Origin: Candidatus Competibacter denitrificans Run_A_D11
GTDB lineage: Bacteria; Pseudomonadota; Gammaproteobacteria; Competibacterales; Competibacteraceae
Direction of reading: 5' to 3'
NCBI RefSeq assembly: GCF_001051235.1
Contig: NZ_CBTJ020000101.1
Coordinates: forward strand, 1-64,000
Length of the DNA: 64,000 nucleotides
The position numbers were made by a program, and so were the translations under genes. Under the pieces are notes generated by a model. That model did not search any database and was not told the origin of the DNA. It was given only the letters and a program-made list of their open reading frames with translations. This document shows positions 15,968 to 23,206 of the stretch, one piece after another; the stretch's first letter is position 1, and every line of letters begins with the position of its first letter.

Positions 15968-16888
15968 TTAGAGGCTTATCGACAGTCCCAGGCCGCGAGC
16001 GGGGAAACTCGCTACCTTGTGGGCGATATCCCCAATCAGCCAGGACTGTGTTTCCAGCAGGTGGCGCATCACCAGGTATTCAATCTGTGCGCCTGCGATG
16101 TCGTTGCCTTCTTCGCGCAGCCGACGCAGCAAGTTCGGCAAGGGCCGGTTTTCAGCACGCACCAACTCAACCCACGTCAGCCGCTCCGATGGACAGAGGG
16201 GCTGCCAATAGGACAGCGGGTAGTGGTATTTATCCGGCGCGGGTATGGCTTTGGGTGGATCTTCCTTGGGGATGGCCTTCTTCCCAGTGCGCAATTCCAT
16301 CTGGTTGACATAGAGGATCGCATTGGTCAGTTGCGTCCTTGGCAATTGTTCATATTTGGAGATGTGGAACTTGTGATGGATGCGGCTCCAGATTTCGGGG
16401 ATAGCCTTGCCAATCAGTTCAGCCGGAACACTGGCATGGGCTTTGTGCTTGACGATCTCATGCAAAAGCTGCTGCTCAGACGGGATGAGGGTGGCGGTGT
16501 GCGAGGCTGGAACCACCTGACCGGCAGCCAGCAAGGCGCGCCGCTCACACTCAATGAAGTAGCGCCGGGCTTCCCGGCCCTTGTCGTTGCGTTCGACCAT
16601 GGACAACTCTTTAGCCATGTCGAGGCTCAGATGGTAGTCCTTGGTTGGACGGCCTCGACCGCGACCCGATTTTTCCCCATTTTTGGGGAAAATTACAAAG
16701 TCCTGATTTTCAACAAATCCGTACTCTTCGATCCGTTCCTGAATCCATGTCGAGAAGTCGCGCCCAACTTCCAGGAAAGCGTGCAAGGTGCGGGCGTCGC
16801 AGACATGGGCGGCCATGTTGCCAATCTTGCCAAGGAAGACAGGAACCAGATTGGATTCGGGAGCACTGCTGAGGGACTGCGTAGACAT
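15968..16888 (-). CDS. AntA-type phage antirepressor, copy 2
   Basis: 306 residues; ATG 16888, with GTAGGAG 9 nt upstream. Residues about 25-125 are an AntA/AntB antirepressor domain (DARTLHAFLEVGRDFSTWI, YHLSLDMAKELSMVERNDKG, ARRYFIECERR). Residues about 130-306 are the same C-terminal domain as in the KilA-N protein at 8699-9574 (EIWSRIHHKFHISKYEQLPR, MELRTGKKAIPKED). The two proteins thus combine one C-terminal domain with different N-terminal DNA-binding modules. Expression probably depends on its structured leader. Confidence 0.8.
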   Translation of the reverse strand: MSTQSLSSAPESNLVPVFLGKIGNMAAHVCDARTLHAFLEVGRDFSTWIQERIEEYGFVENQDFVIFPKNGEKSGRGRGRPTKDYHLSLDMAKELSMVERNDKGREARRYFIECERRALLAAGQVVPASHTATLIPSEQQLLHEIVKHKAHASVPAELIGKAIPEIWSRIHHKFHISKYEQLPRTQLTNAILYVNQMELRTGKKAIPKEDPPKAIPAPDKYHYPLSYWQPLCPSERLTWVELVRAENRPLPNLLRRLREEGNDIAGAQIEYLVMRHLLETQSWLIGDIAHKVASFPARGLGLSISL

Positions 16889-17090
16889 TGGTACGACTCC
16901 TACTTGTTTCTGAAAGTTGACACCACCGGAAAATGGTGCCAGGGGCTTCAGACCGCAAGTAGACGGCGGGCGTATTTCGGGCGTACCCGTGTTGTATTAG
17001 CCGCACCCCCGGCATGGAAACCGGTTAGGCACAAAAAAACCGCAAGCTTTCGGGGCGGGGAACCGCTACTCGGTGTGTCTGAAGCACCTG
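16889..17090 (-). promoter_or_regulatory. structured leader of the AntA-type gene
   Basis: In the RNA sense: segment A near the 5' end (complement of 17066-17084; CTTCAGAC then CGAGTAG) pairs with anti-A (complement of 16946-16962; CTACTTGCGGTCTGAAG) through 8 plus 7 base pairs around a small internal loop. A' (complement of 16900-16916; CTTTCAGAAACAAGTAG) is a second copy that runs into the GTAGGAG ribosome binding site and can also pair with anti-A. A terminator lies between A and anti-A. This is the same layout as 8461-8698, with wholly different pairing sequences. Confidence 0.6.
17033..17055 (-). terminator. early terminator inside the AntA leader
   Basis: On the minus strand CCGAAAGCTTGCGG folds on itself (CCG/CGG and AAGCTT core) and is followed by seven T (plus-strand A run 17033-17039). 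It would give a short RNA made mostly of segment A. Confidence 0.5.
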
Positions 17091-17096
17091 AGGAGC

Positions 17097-17126
17097 AGCT
17101 TACGCCCAATCCGCGGTGGGGGTCAA
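17097..17126 (-). promoter_or_regulatory. promoter of the AntA leader
   Basis: TTGACC (17126-17121), 18 bp, TAAGCT (17102-17097). Identical over 31 bases to the promoter at 8425-8455. The TGA stop of the upstream 162-residue gene is part of the -35 box, just as the HEPN stop is at 8425. Confidence 0.7.
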
Positions 17127-17611
17127 GAAGGAGTCTCTGCGAGGGCCTCGATAGAGGACAATCTTGCTTCAATATGGTCCATTGTCTCCCTGACAGATTT
17201 CATCTGGCCCCGGATACCTTCGAGGATTTCAGGCATGGTTGGCGGCGGCGGCGGCGGATCTTTCTCCTGCTCTTTAAACCACACCATAAAGCACGACGGG
17301 CAAATCGGATATTCCTCGCCATTGCTGGCGGCGTCGTCTATCGCCTCAGACTCAAACGCAAATGCAATCGCGCCCAGTTCACGCGCGGACTTATAGGTAA
17401 CAGGCACCAAATAGTCCCGCGTCAGGATGGGTTCTTCGTACCAGGTGAACTCATCCTTAACCGGGACTTCTTCAACCTCCCAGCCATAAGCCCGGATCAC
17501 TCGCAGTACGGGCTGCTGTGCAGCAATAATCAATTCATCGGTCAGTCCCTGTTCCCGCAGAACGTCAGGGACCGGGATCGTCAGGGGCAAGGGCTGAAGC
17601 AGTGGTCGCAT
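17123..17611 (-). CDS. phage protein with Cys pair and coiled-coil C-terminus
   Basis: 162 residues; ATG 17611, with ATAGGAG 7 nt upstream. Middle part has PICPSCFMVWF, a lone CxxC that could bind metal in a dimer, then a run of prolines, then a heptad tail RETMDHIEARLSSIEALAETPS that resembles the tails of the two small coiled-coil proteins. Family not recognised. Upstream (17612-17763) holds only a weak hairpin after the MuF gene (GGGC-CATTTTC-GCCC) and no clear promoter. Confidence 0.6.
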   Translation of the reverse strand: MRPLLQPLPLTIPVPDVLREQGLTDELIIAAQQPVLRVIRAYGWEVEEVPVKDEFTWYEEPILTRDYLVPVTYKSARELGAIAFAFESEAIDDAASNGEEYPICPSCFMVWFKEQEKDPPPPPPTMPEILEGIRGQMKSVRETMDHIEARLSSIEALAETPS

Positions 17612-17763
17612 TGTGTTTCTCCTATCTGGCTACGCGATCCAGGGCAGTTAAACAATTGTTGTCGGTTGCTGCAATCCGTTCCGTTCCTCTCCAAAGGCTA
17701 ACGCCTGCAAACAAAGGGCGAAAATGGCCCGCAAGCGAGCTAGCCCCCCACCCTATTAGCCCC

Positions 17764-19785
17764 CTAGCCAAAATCCCCCACGCGCTTCCAGCGATAGAGC
17801 GGGTCAACCCCTTGGTTATAGATCGACTCCAGAGGTTCGCCCTGGAGCGCCCGATGGAGTTTGGCGCGTCCGCCGGCCACCTTTTGCGCCTCATCGGCGG
17901 GGAGCGAGCGCAAAAAAGCCCGCTCGGCCTTGGGATCAAACGCGGGTTTTACAGACGATGGAACCTGCAAATAGGGAGATAAGACGCATCGGCAGTTATG
18001 AGTGATAATACCATTGCTGGTATAATGCCCTTGATCCGTTTCAAGGTTATAAACATGCCCCGAAAACTTGAAGAAATCGATTGCGATAATTTTGTCGACC
18101 GCTATCGATCTGGAGAAGGGATCGACGCTCTTTGCAAGTCTTTCCATATCCAAATCGGTATAGCCAAATCTATTCTCATCGCGCGCGGTATCCGTCTTAG
18201 AACGGCTCAAGAGGCAAAAGCGCTCGCCGGATTCAAAAGAAGAAAAATCGGCGACAAACTCGGAGGTCTTTTGGTTGATCGCTACATTTCCGGCCAATCT
18301 TGCTTGGCTTTGTCCAAGGAATTCAGCATCTCTAGAATAGCCATCAACCGTTATTTCGGACGCAACGGCATCTCGGTTAGAAGCAATGGCGAGGCGCAGC
18401 AATTGAGAATGGATCAAGCGACGCCAGAAATGAAAAAGCGGTGGGCCGCCGCCGCGCATGATGCCGTTCGCGGCAAGCCGAAGAGTTTTGCCACCAAGGT
18501 CAAAAACGCCATCGCCAAACAGCGGAAGTGTTTTATGAACGATATCGAGCGCAAAATTCAAAACGCTCTTATGGAGGCTGGCGTCAATCCAATCCCACAA
18601 TTGGCTATCGGCCCATATAACTGCGATTTGGCCTGCCATCCCGTCGCCGTGGAAATCTGGGGCGGCAATTGGCACTTCTCTGGCCGTCACCTGGCGCGAT
18701 CTGAGGAACGCATCCGCTATCTCGGTAATGCGGGCTGGCACGTTTTGATGCTGGTGATCGACCATCGCTGGCCGCTGGCCAGCGACACGGCAGACCACCT
18801 CTTGACCTATTTGCAGCGCGCCGATAGCCATCCAGCCGTCCCGCGTCAGTATTGGGTGGTTAACGGTCGCGGCGAGCTTCTTGCCTCCGGCGGTTGCGAT
18901 GACCGCCATATCTCCGTCATACCAGCGTTTACTAACCGCAGAGACCCGGCCACAGGCCGTTATGAGCGCGTCCCCCGGCAAGCAATGCGGGTGAACGGGG
19001 GGCTTGGGGGCATCCGCCTTTGGATAGATGCCAGGCCCTAGCCCGTACCGATCCGCTCGCGCATGGACATCACAGATATCCGGCACATGCCCCGCACGCC
19101 CACTGAGGCGATAGCGGACATAAATCACCCGATCCTGTCGCATCAACTCGCGCGCCTGCTTGTCGGTATAGGCGCGGTGCAACTCGGTTTGCGCAATCCG
19201 ATGGGCCAGATAGCGGTTGCGTTCGTAAAAAGCCACCTTCAGCGCCTTCTCCAGCGCTTTTTGTCCCGCCCCTCTTTCGGCGTGTTCGATGGCCTGTAGG
19301 TAGGCAGCCCGCAGCGCGGGGGTCTTCAATTTCGCTGCGGCAAACCGGTCAAACTCGCGTTGCAGATACGCCGGTAAGGGCTTGATGACCCGGAGCGGGT
19401 CTTGCTTAAAGTCGTATCCCTCATAGAGCGCCTTGGCCAAGTCGCGCGCCGACTGTGGCCCTTGCAGATGCGAGTCAATGATGGTGCGCACGGTGGCCGC
19501 TACAGCGCGGCTATCGGCATACAAACAATCCGACAGTCGAAGCCGCCCTACGCGCCAATCGGCGGCCGTCTGAAGGCTAATGCGCTCTTGCAAGATGGCT
19601 TCCAGGGCTTGGCGAAACCCCTCCATGACGCCTCCGCGAAAGTCAGCCAACACCAAGGCCAGTGCGGCTTGTGGCGTTGCTCCCGCGCGAATCAGGTCCA
19701 GGAGCCGGATGAACGCCGCTTCGGCCGCGATTGCCACGGCTTTGGCCGCCTGCGAGAGGATGGCAAGATAGCGCTCAAAGCCCAC
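17764..19785 (-). CDS. MuF-type head morphogenesis protein interrupted by an intein
   Basis: The frame is open from 19872, but the first candidate there is a TTG deep inside the terminase gene; a GTG at 19785, two bases after the terminase stop, is preferred (673 residues). The N-extein is helical with ETELHRAYTDKQARELM and ends PPVHPH; the C-extein resumes CRCVLSPY, so the host motif is the HPxCRC metal-like signature of SPP1 gp7/Mu gpF proteins. The intein sits exactly before the first Cys of CRC. The spliced protein of about 343 residues is an internal head protein acting in head assembly or ejection. The whole intein is overlapped on the other strand by a probable homing endonuclease gene. 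Confidence 0.85.
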   Translation of the reverse strand: MGFERYLAILSQAAKAVAIAAEAAFIRLLDLIRAGATPQAALALVLADFRGGVMEGFRQALEAILQERISLQTAADWRVGRLRLSDCLYADSRAVAATVRTIIDSHLQGPQSARDLAKALYEGYDFKQDPLRVIKPLPAYLQREFDRFAAAKLKTPALRAAYLQAIEHAERGAGQKALEKALKVAFYERNRYLAHRIAQTELHRAYTDKQARELMRQDRVIYVRYRLSGRAGHVPDICDVHARADRYGLGPGIYPKADAPKPPVHPHCLPGDALITACGRVSAVSKRWYDGDMAVIATAGGKKLAATVNHPILTRDGWMAIGALQIGQEVVCRVAGQRPAMVDHQHQNVPARITEIADAFLRSRQVTAREVPIAAPDFHGDGMAGQIAVIWADSQLWDWIDASLHKSVLNFALDIVHKTLPLFGDGVFDLGGKTLRLAANGIMRGGGPPLFHFWRRLIHSQLLRLAIASNRDAVASEITVDGYSRDAEFLGQSQARLAGNVAINQKTSEFVADFSSFESGERFCLLSRSKTDTARDENRFGYTDLDMERLAKSVDPFSRSIAVDKIIAIDFFKFSGHVYNLETDQGHYTSNGIITHNCRCVLSPYLQVPSSVKPAFDPKAERAFLRSLPADEAQKVAGGRAKLHRALQGEPLESIYNQGVDPLYRWKRVGDFG
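17995..18984 (-). mobile_element. intein in the MuF gene (330 residues)
   Basis: Starts CLPGDALIT (block A, Cys1 at 18984-18982), with ATVNHPILTRDGW as block B about 40 residues on. Ends with VYNLETDQGHYTSNGIITHN (blocks F and G, Asn codon 17997-17995) followed by Cys+1. All splicing residues (Cys1, block B His, penultimate His, Asn, Cys+1) are present, so splicing should work. There is no LAGLIDADG or HNH motif in the sense frame. The middle contains APDFHGDG. That motif is the exact codon-aligned reverse complement of AVEIWGG in the endonuclease frame on the other strand. Confidence 0.88.
17998..19041 (+). CDS. Vsr/EDxHD-type homing endonuclease encoded antisense to the intein
   Basis: 347 codons from ATG 17998, whose codon is the reverse complement of the intein's penultimate His; later ATGs at 18025 and 18055 are possible, and no strong ribosome binding site is seen. 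Residues about 30-75 and 90-135 are two similar HTH-like repeats (SGEGIDALCKSF.., SGQSCLALSKEF..., each ending GI-x-x-R). Residues about 180-260 form a Vsr-like nuclease core: IERKIQNALMEAG (Glu184), PYNCDLA (Asp210), VAVEIWGGNWH (Glu219, His226), GRHLARSEERIRYLGNAGWHVL (His231). The C-terminus extends 57 nt past the intein into N-extein coding DNA. Reads as a genuine protein family rather than a shadow frame. Expected role: spreading the intein allele. Confidence 0.75.
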   Translation: MSDNTIAGIMPLIRFKVINMPRKLEEIDCDNFVDRYRSGEGIDALCKSFHIQIGIAKSILIARGIRLRTAQEAKALAGFKRRKIGDKLGGLLVDRYISGQSCLALSKEFSISRIAINRYFGRNGISVRSNGEAQQLRMDQATPEMKKRWAAAAHDAVRGKPKSFATKVKNAIAKQRKCFMNDIERKIQNALMEAGVNPIPQLAIGPYNCDLACHPVAVEIWGGNWHFSGRHLARSEERIRYLGNAGWHVLMLVIDHRWPLASDTADHLLTYLQRADSHPAVPRQYWVVNGRGELLASGGCDDRHISVIPAFTNRRDPATGRYERVPRQAMRVNGGLGGIRLWIDARP

Positions 19786-19787
19786 GG

Positions 19788-20996
19788 TTACAGCCCAGCG
19801 ATACGGGAGACGAGCGGACCGACCCCGTATTTTGGAAAGATCGAGACCGCCAGCGCCAGCGCCATCACACAATCATCATGCTGTCCGTTCGGTGCCGAAT
19901 ACTGGACGCCCACCCGCGAATAGGCATACTCAAAAGCATCCAGTTCCGCCCGAATGGGGCCATCGGGGAAGCGGATGGTCTGTTGCTGGATGGCCACCGC
20001 CAACCCTTCCATCAACTGCTGTTTGCTGGTGCTGGTGAATTTGACGCCAGAGAACGACCCGGTACCCCCGCGTTGCAGCGCCTCCACAATCGGATCGCCA
20101 ACACCAGTCGAGTCCACCGCTGTGCGGGTGGTCCCTACGCACTGCCGGACCGTTTGCAACGTCTCTTGCCATGGTTTTTTAAACCGCTCAAACCGACACA
20201 CCCGCCCGCCGGCATCCAGCCCAATTAAAACCGTGTAATCAACGCTTTTTGCGAGATCGACCCCCCAACACACCGCAGGCTGTGACGAGAGGGGGGCCAG
20301 ACAATCTGCGATCGCGGATAAGCCAAAGGGGTTTCCGCCATCGTCGCTGGGTTCTGCCAAATACAACTCCCGAAAGACCTCGCGCGGTAGCACGCGCTGG
20401 GCGTCTTCAATCTCTTCGATCCGAATAATTCCGCCGTCTGCGGCATCGTAAGCGGTGAGCTTGTGATAGCTCATATCGGGTTCGCCCGCTTCGGCTTTGC
20501 GCGCCAAATGATAGACCCAGTTTTTGCGGCCCTTCACATTGCCGATAATCCGTAGCGGTCCTCGGGTGTGTGTAAGCGTTGAGCGCACGGCGTGCCAACT
20601 TTCGGCCTTGCATCGGGTCGCCTCATCAATCACGGCCGCATAGACATCCTCGCCATAGAGTGAGTCTGGCTTGTCTGCGGATTTAAACCAAAGCGTGGCG
20701 CCATTCGGTAATTCGATGGTTCGAGCGGTCAGGTTGATCGCCGGCGGACGGCCATCCAGCGTCAAGCCAAGACGGATGCGTTTGAACGCAATTTTTGCTT
20801 GCTCAAAAATGGGCGCGACCCACCAAAACTCCCGACCGGGCGATCCGTCCGTCCAGGCTTGATGCAGGAGCCACACCATGCACCCCATCGTTTTGCCTGA
20901 TTTGGTAGAGGCTTCGATGATGCTGTAGCGCTCTGGCGCGTAAATAGCCGCCCGCTGTTGTGGGTAGAGAGGCGGCAACACCAGTTGATTGGTCAT
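19788..20996 (-). CDS. terminase large subunit
   Basis: 402 residues from ATG 20996, which overlaps the preceding stop by one base; a GTG one codon earlier is also possible. Motor and nuclease for DNA packaging. Walker A-like STKSGKT near residue 31, Walker B VYAAVIDEATR near 120, then nuclease acidic residues in WGVDLAKSVDYTV, AVDSTGVGD and HDDCVMALALA. Short for a terminase but with complete ATPase and nuclease parts. Confidence 0.9.
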   Translation of the reverse strand: MTNQLVLPPLYPQQRAAIYAPERYSIIEASTKSGKTMGCMVWLLHQAWTDGSPGREFWWVAPIFEQAKIAFKRIRLGLTLDGRPPAINLTARTIELPNGATLWFKSADKPDSLYGEDVYAAVIDEATRCKAESWHAVRSTLTHTRGPLRIIGNVKGRKNWVYHLARKAEAGEPDMSYHKLTAYDAADGGIIRIEEIEDAQRVLPREVFRELYLAEPSDDGGNPFGLSAIADCLAPLSSQPAVCWGVDLAKSVDYTVLIGLDAGGRVCRFERFKKPWQETLQTVRQCVGTTRTAVDSTGVGDPIVEALQRGGTGSFSGVKFTSTSKQQLMEGLAVAIQQQTIRFPDGPIRAELDAFEYAYSRVGVQYSAPNGQHDDCVMALALAVSIFPKYGVGPLVSRIAGL

Positions 20997-21254
20997 CACG
21001 CTTCGTCCTTGAACAGGTCGGTCTGCCCAGAGACAGCAAAACGACCCTGAATCGGTTTAGCTTGTGGTGGTGGCGGCGCTTTCTCTTGCGCGAGCAAACG
21101 GCCCGCCAATTTGTAAAATTCCGTCGGGTTTTCTTTGGCCCATTCCGCCAGATGTTTTACGCCGCCAATCTTGCGAAACGCTTTTAAGACGGCATCGCGA
21201 AAGCCGGTGTCAATAGCCGATCCGCCCTGTGAGTGGATTGAGTGCTTGGCTCAT
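20996..21254 (-). pseudogene. small terminase-like gene, apparently frameshifted
   Basis: ATG 21254 has a strong site (GGAGGGG, 2-8 nt upstream) and begins MSQALNPLTG but stops after 14 codons. In another frame, from just before the stop to TGA at 20996, lies an open segment reading SQGGSAIDTGFRDAVLKAFRKIGGVKHLAEWAKENPTEF..., with no start codon of its own before its core. A single frame change near 21225-21230 joins the two. Could be an inactivating indel, a sequencing error or programmed frameshifting. Position directly upstream of the large terminase suggests the small subunit or a companion. Confidence 0.5.
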
Positions 21255-21288
21255 GGCCCCTCCGGCGAGACGCACCGCGTCACAGCCA

Positions 21289-21657
21289 TCAACCTTTTAG
21301 ATAGTTGATGATTAAATCCACAATCAATGCCCCGCTCGACAGGACGACACCGGCCAAAATCCAAGTGACCCGCCGAAATAACTCCGCCCGATCTTGCTCT
21401 TCTTTCAGCATATGTCTCTCCAAATTATCAGAGACGGCCCTGATGTCTTGTTTAATCTCATCCAGAGCGCAATCGTGTTCATTGGTGCGTTTTTCGTAGG
21501 TCGCTTGCTGTGTCTTAAGTACCGCCAAATCGCGGCGCAATTCCCACAGTGCTTCAAGCAATTGCGTGTTCGTCGGCACCCGCCGATCCGTATCAGGATC
21601 GGGCGGCGACACCGAGTGGGCTGGCCGTCGGTCGCTGTTCGGATCATCAACGTTCAT
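21289..21657 (-). CDS. coiled-coil protein with C-terminal membrane helix (XhlA-like)
   Basis: 122 residues from ATG 21657, chosen because GGGAG lies 6 nt upstream; ATG 21663 is an alternative. Residues about 35-95 are a coiled coil; residues about 98-118 (VTWILAGVVLSSGALIVDLII) are a single transmembrane helix. This layout matches haemolysin XhlA-type holin-associated proteins. It sits beside the spanin genes, supporting a lysis role. Confidence 0.55.
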   Translation of the reverse strand: MNVDDPNSDRRPAHSVSPPDPDTDRRVPTNTQLLEALWELRRDLAVLKTQQATYEKRTNEHDCALDEIKQDIRAVSDNLERHMLKEEQDRAELFRRVTWILAGVVLSSGALIVDLIINYLKG

Positions 21658-21982
21658 TCTCATCTCCCAAAAGCGCTCGCAGTTCCGCCGCCTCTTGTGC
21701 TCGCAAGCGATCCCGCCGGGCTAGCCGGACATAGACTTCCGGCGCCAGACATTGCAACTCGGCAGCCGTGATCATCGGCAGGACTGGCGGCGGTGGGATC
21801 AGCCACGCTGGAATCGCGCGATACTCGATCCGATGGGCGCAACCGGTCAGCAGGACCAACGCGAGGGCAATAGGGAGGGTGCGCGCCGGAATCGAACCGG
21901 CTCCCGAAGCAGATGACCCTACTCTGCTTCGTACACATTTTGCGCCGCGTGAGTCAGGCGCCGCGCCGTGTGTCGTCGGCAT
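21647..21982 (-). CDS. small lipoprotein, candidate o-spanin (Rz1-like)
   Basis: The frame holds a lipobox, PIALALVLLTGCAH, followed by a proline-rich stretch AIPAWLIPPPPVLP typical of outer-membrane spanins. No start codon lies just before the signal sequence; the nearest are an ATG at 21982 or one at 22021, which would make an unusually long N-terminus encoded by a tRNA-like sequence. The 5' end may have been altered. Follows the inner spanin gene, as expected for a spanin pair. Confidence 0.5.
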   Translation of the reverse strand: MPTTHGAAPDSRGAKCVRSRVGSSASGAGSIPARTLPIALALVLLTGCAHRIEYRAIPAWLIPPPPVLPMITAAELQCLAPEVYVRLARRDRLRAQEAAELRALLGDENER

Positions 21983-22014
21983 AAGAGCCGACCGCTCTGC
22001 CGGTGAGCTTGCGC
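21879..22014 (-). tRNA. degenerate tRNA-like sequence in the lysis region
   Basis: On the minus strand: an acceptor-like GGTAGCGC, a D-arm (GCTC-ACCGGCA-GAGC), an anticodon-like stem GTCGG/CCGAC with an eight-base loop CTCTTATG, then about 70 nt of other hairpins including GAAGCAGA/TCTGCTTC, and finally a perfect T-arm (GCCGG-TTCGATT-CCGGC) followed by GCGCACC, which can pair with the 5' end if one A is bulged. The distance between the halves is too long for an ordinary tRNA. May be a decayed or interrupted tRNA, or two fused remnants. Confidence 0.4.
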
Positions 22015-22020
22015 TACCCA

Positions 22021-22254
22021 TCAGGGTCTCTCGAAATCCGAACGTTTCGCCGGATTAACCGGCGGTTGCTGTTCGTAGCGTTTGCGGGTATCTGCCTGCC
22101 GTTGCCCGGCCTGTTCAATCTGGTCGTGTTCGGCCTGGAGACGGTCAGCGGCTTCCTTCTCGGCTTGATGCCGGAGTCGGGCAACCCAGACGCCAAGGCC
22201 AGCAACGAGCACGGCCACCAGGCCAACCAGAGCGGTCCAGAGGGTGTTAAACAT
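22021..22254 (-). CDS. putative i-spanin (Rz-like)
   Basis: 77 residues; ATG 22254. One N-terminal transmembrane helix (LWTALVGLVAVLVAGLGVWVA) followed by a charged periplasmic coiled coil. This is the standard shape of an inner-membrane spanin that, with the lipoprotein, disrupts the outer membrane at lysis. Overlaps the upstream gene's end by 8 nt. Confidence 0.6.
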   Translation of the reverse strand: MFNTLWTALVGLVAVLVAGLGVWVARLRHQAEKEAADRLQAEHDQIEQAGQRQADTRKRYEQQPPVNPAKRSDFERP

Positions 22255-23206
22255 GGTTGATCACCTCCAGTCGGGGCTTGGCCGGAAACAGCGCGTCAAT
22301 CCCCGCTTTTGCCTCTTGCAACATGCCACTGAGCGCTTGCCAACGTCTGATGGTATCCAGATCGCGCATGTCCTCCATGTCACTCAAAAAGGCCGCTAGT
22401 CCGATCAGTTCCAGCCGAATGCCATCGATAACGCTGCGATGGGTTTCGATCCGCTTCACGTCACTCGACAGCGACTCCATGTAGGCTTGCTTGCGCGCCA
22501 CCATGTCATCAAGCTGAGCTTTCTTCCGCTCCAATTCGTCTAGTTCGCTTTGATAACCGCGAAGCTTGGCCTGAACTTGGCTATCAACGATTTTCTGCTG
22601 ATCCGCCTTGAGCGCCTTGAGTTCGCCTTCCAGCGCGGCGGCTTTCTGTTTGGCTGCTTCGTAGTCCGGCGGGATCACTTCCTTTTCGATGATGCGTTCG
22701 TTATCGGCTGGTTGTGCCGCCTTCAAGAGGTCAACCTGATATTCCAGGTCGCGTATTTTCTTGCGCCGCTCATTGGATTCTTTCTGAGATTCTTCAGCGC
22801 GCTGTTTCCATTTCTTCACATCGGCGATAGTCACCTTTTCGCCAGATTCAACGTGCTCAATGGCTTGAGTGACGACGGATTCAGGAGTGGATGGCGCGGC
22901 CAGAGAATACAGAATGGTGGGCTTTAAATTTGTGATAATCTCTAATTTGTCGCCAAACCGATCAGCGGCATTCATAAACTGATTGGCAGTCCATTGGCTC
23001 ATCTCAAACTCGGCAGCCACCCACGGCAGAAATTGCCCATGCGGCAACTGATCCTTGACGGCTGTCAATTCGCGTCCAATCTCAATAATGTCCTCTACCG
23101 TGCGCTTGAGTCGGAGCTTAATCCGCTCTGCGGCGGCTCTGGCGGTCAGTGCGGCATCTATTGGCAACACTGCGTAATCGAAATAGGCTTGTGTTAATTC
23201 ATTCAC
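22247..23206 (-). CDS. DUF3102-type phage protein
   Basis: 319 residues; ATG 23206. Residues about 30-100 (VEDIIEIGRELTAVKDQLPHGQFLPWVAAEFEMSQWTANQ) match DUF3102, a domain often seen in phage and plasmid DNA-binding proteins. Residues about 125-270 are a long coiled coil. It overlaps the preceding gene by 4 nt. Function not established; possibly DNA partition or regulation. Confidence 0.65.
   Translation of the reverse strand: MNELTQAYFDYAVLPIDAALTARAAAERIKLRLKRTVEDIIEIGRELTAVKDQLPHGQFLPWVAAEFEMSQWTANQFMNAADRFGDKLEIITNLKPTILYSLAAPSTPESVVTQAIEHVESGEKVTIADVKKWKQRAEESQKESNERRKKIRDLEYQVDLLKAAQPADNERIIEKEVIPPDYEAAKQKAAALEGELKALKADQQKIVDSQVQAKLRGYQSELDELERKKAQLDDMVARKQAYMESLSSDVKRIETHRSVIDGIRLELIGLAAFLSDMEDMRDLDTIRRWQALSGMLQEAKAGIDALFPAKPRLEVINHV

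Noticed and set aside
15674..17701. 675-codon plus-strand frame opposite the coiled-coil, AntA and 162-residue genes
   Set aside because: Spans three sense genes, promoters and a terminator; no family motif. Codon-aligned antisense frames in GC-rich DNA often stay open. Unlike 17998-19041, it does not read as a known protein type.
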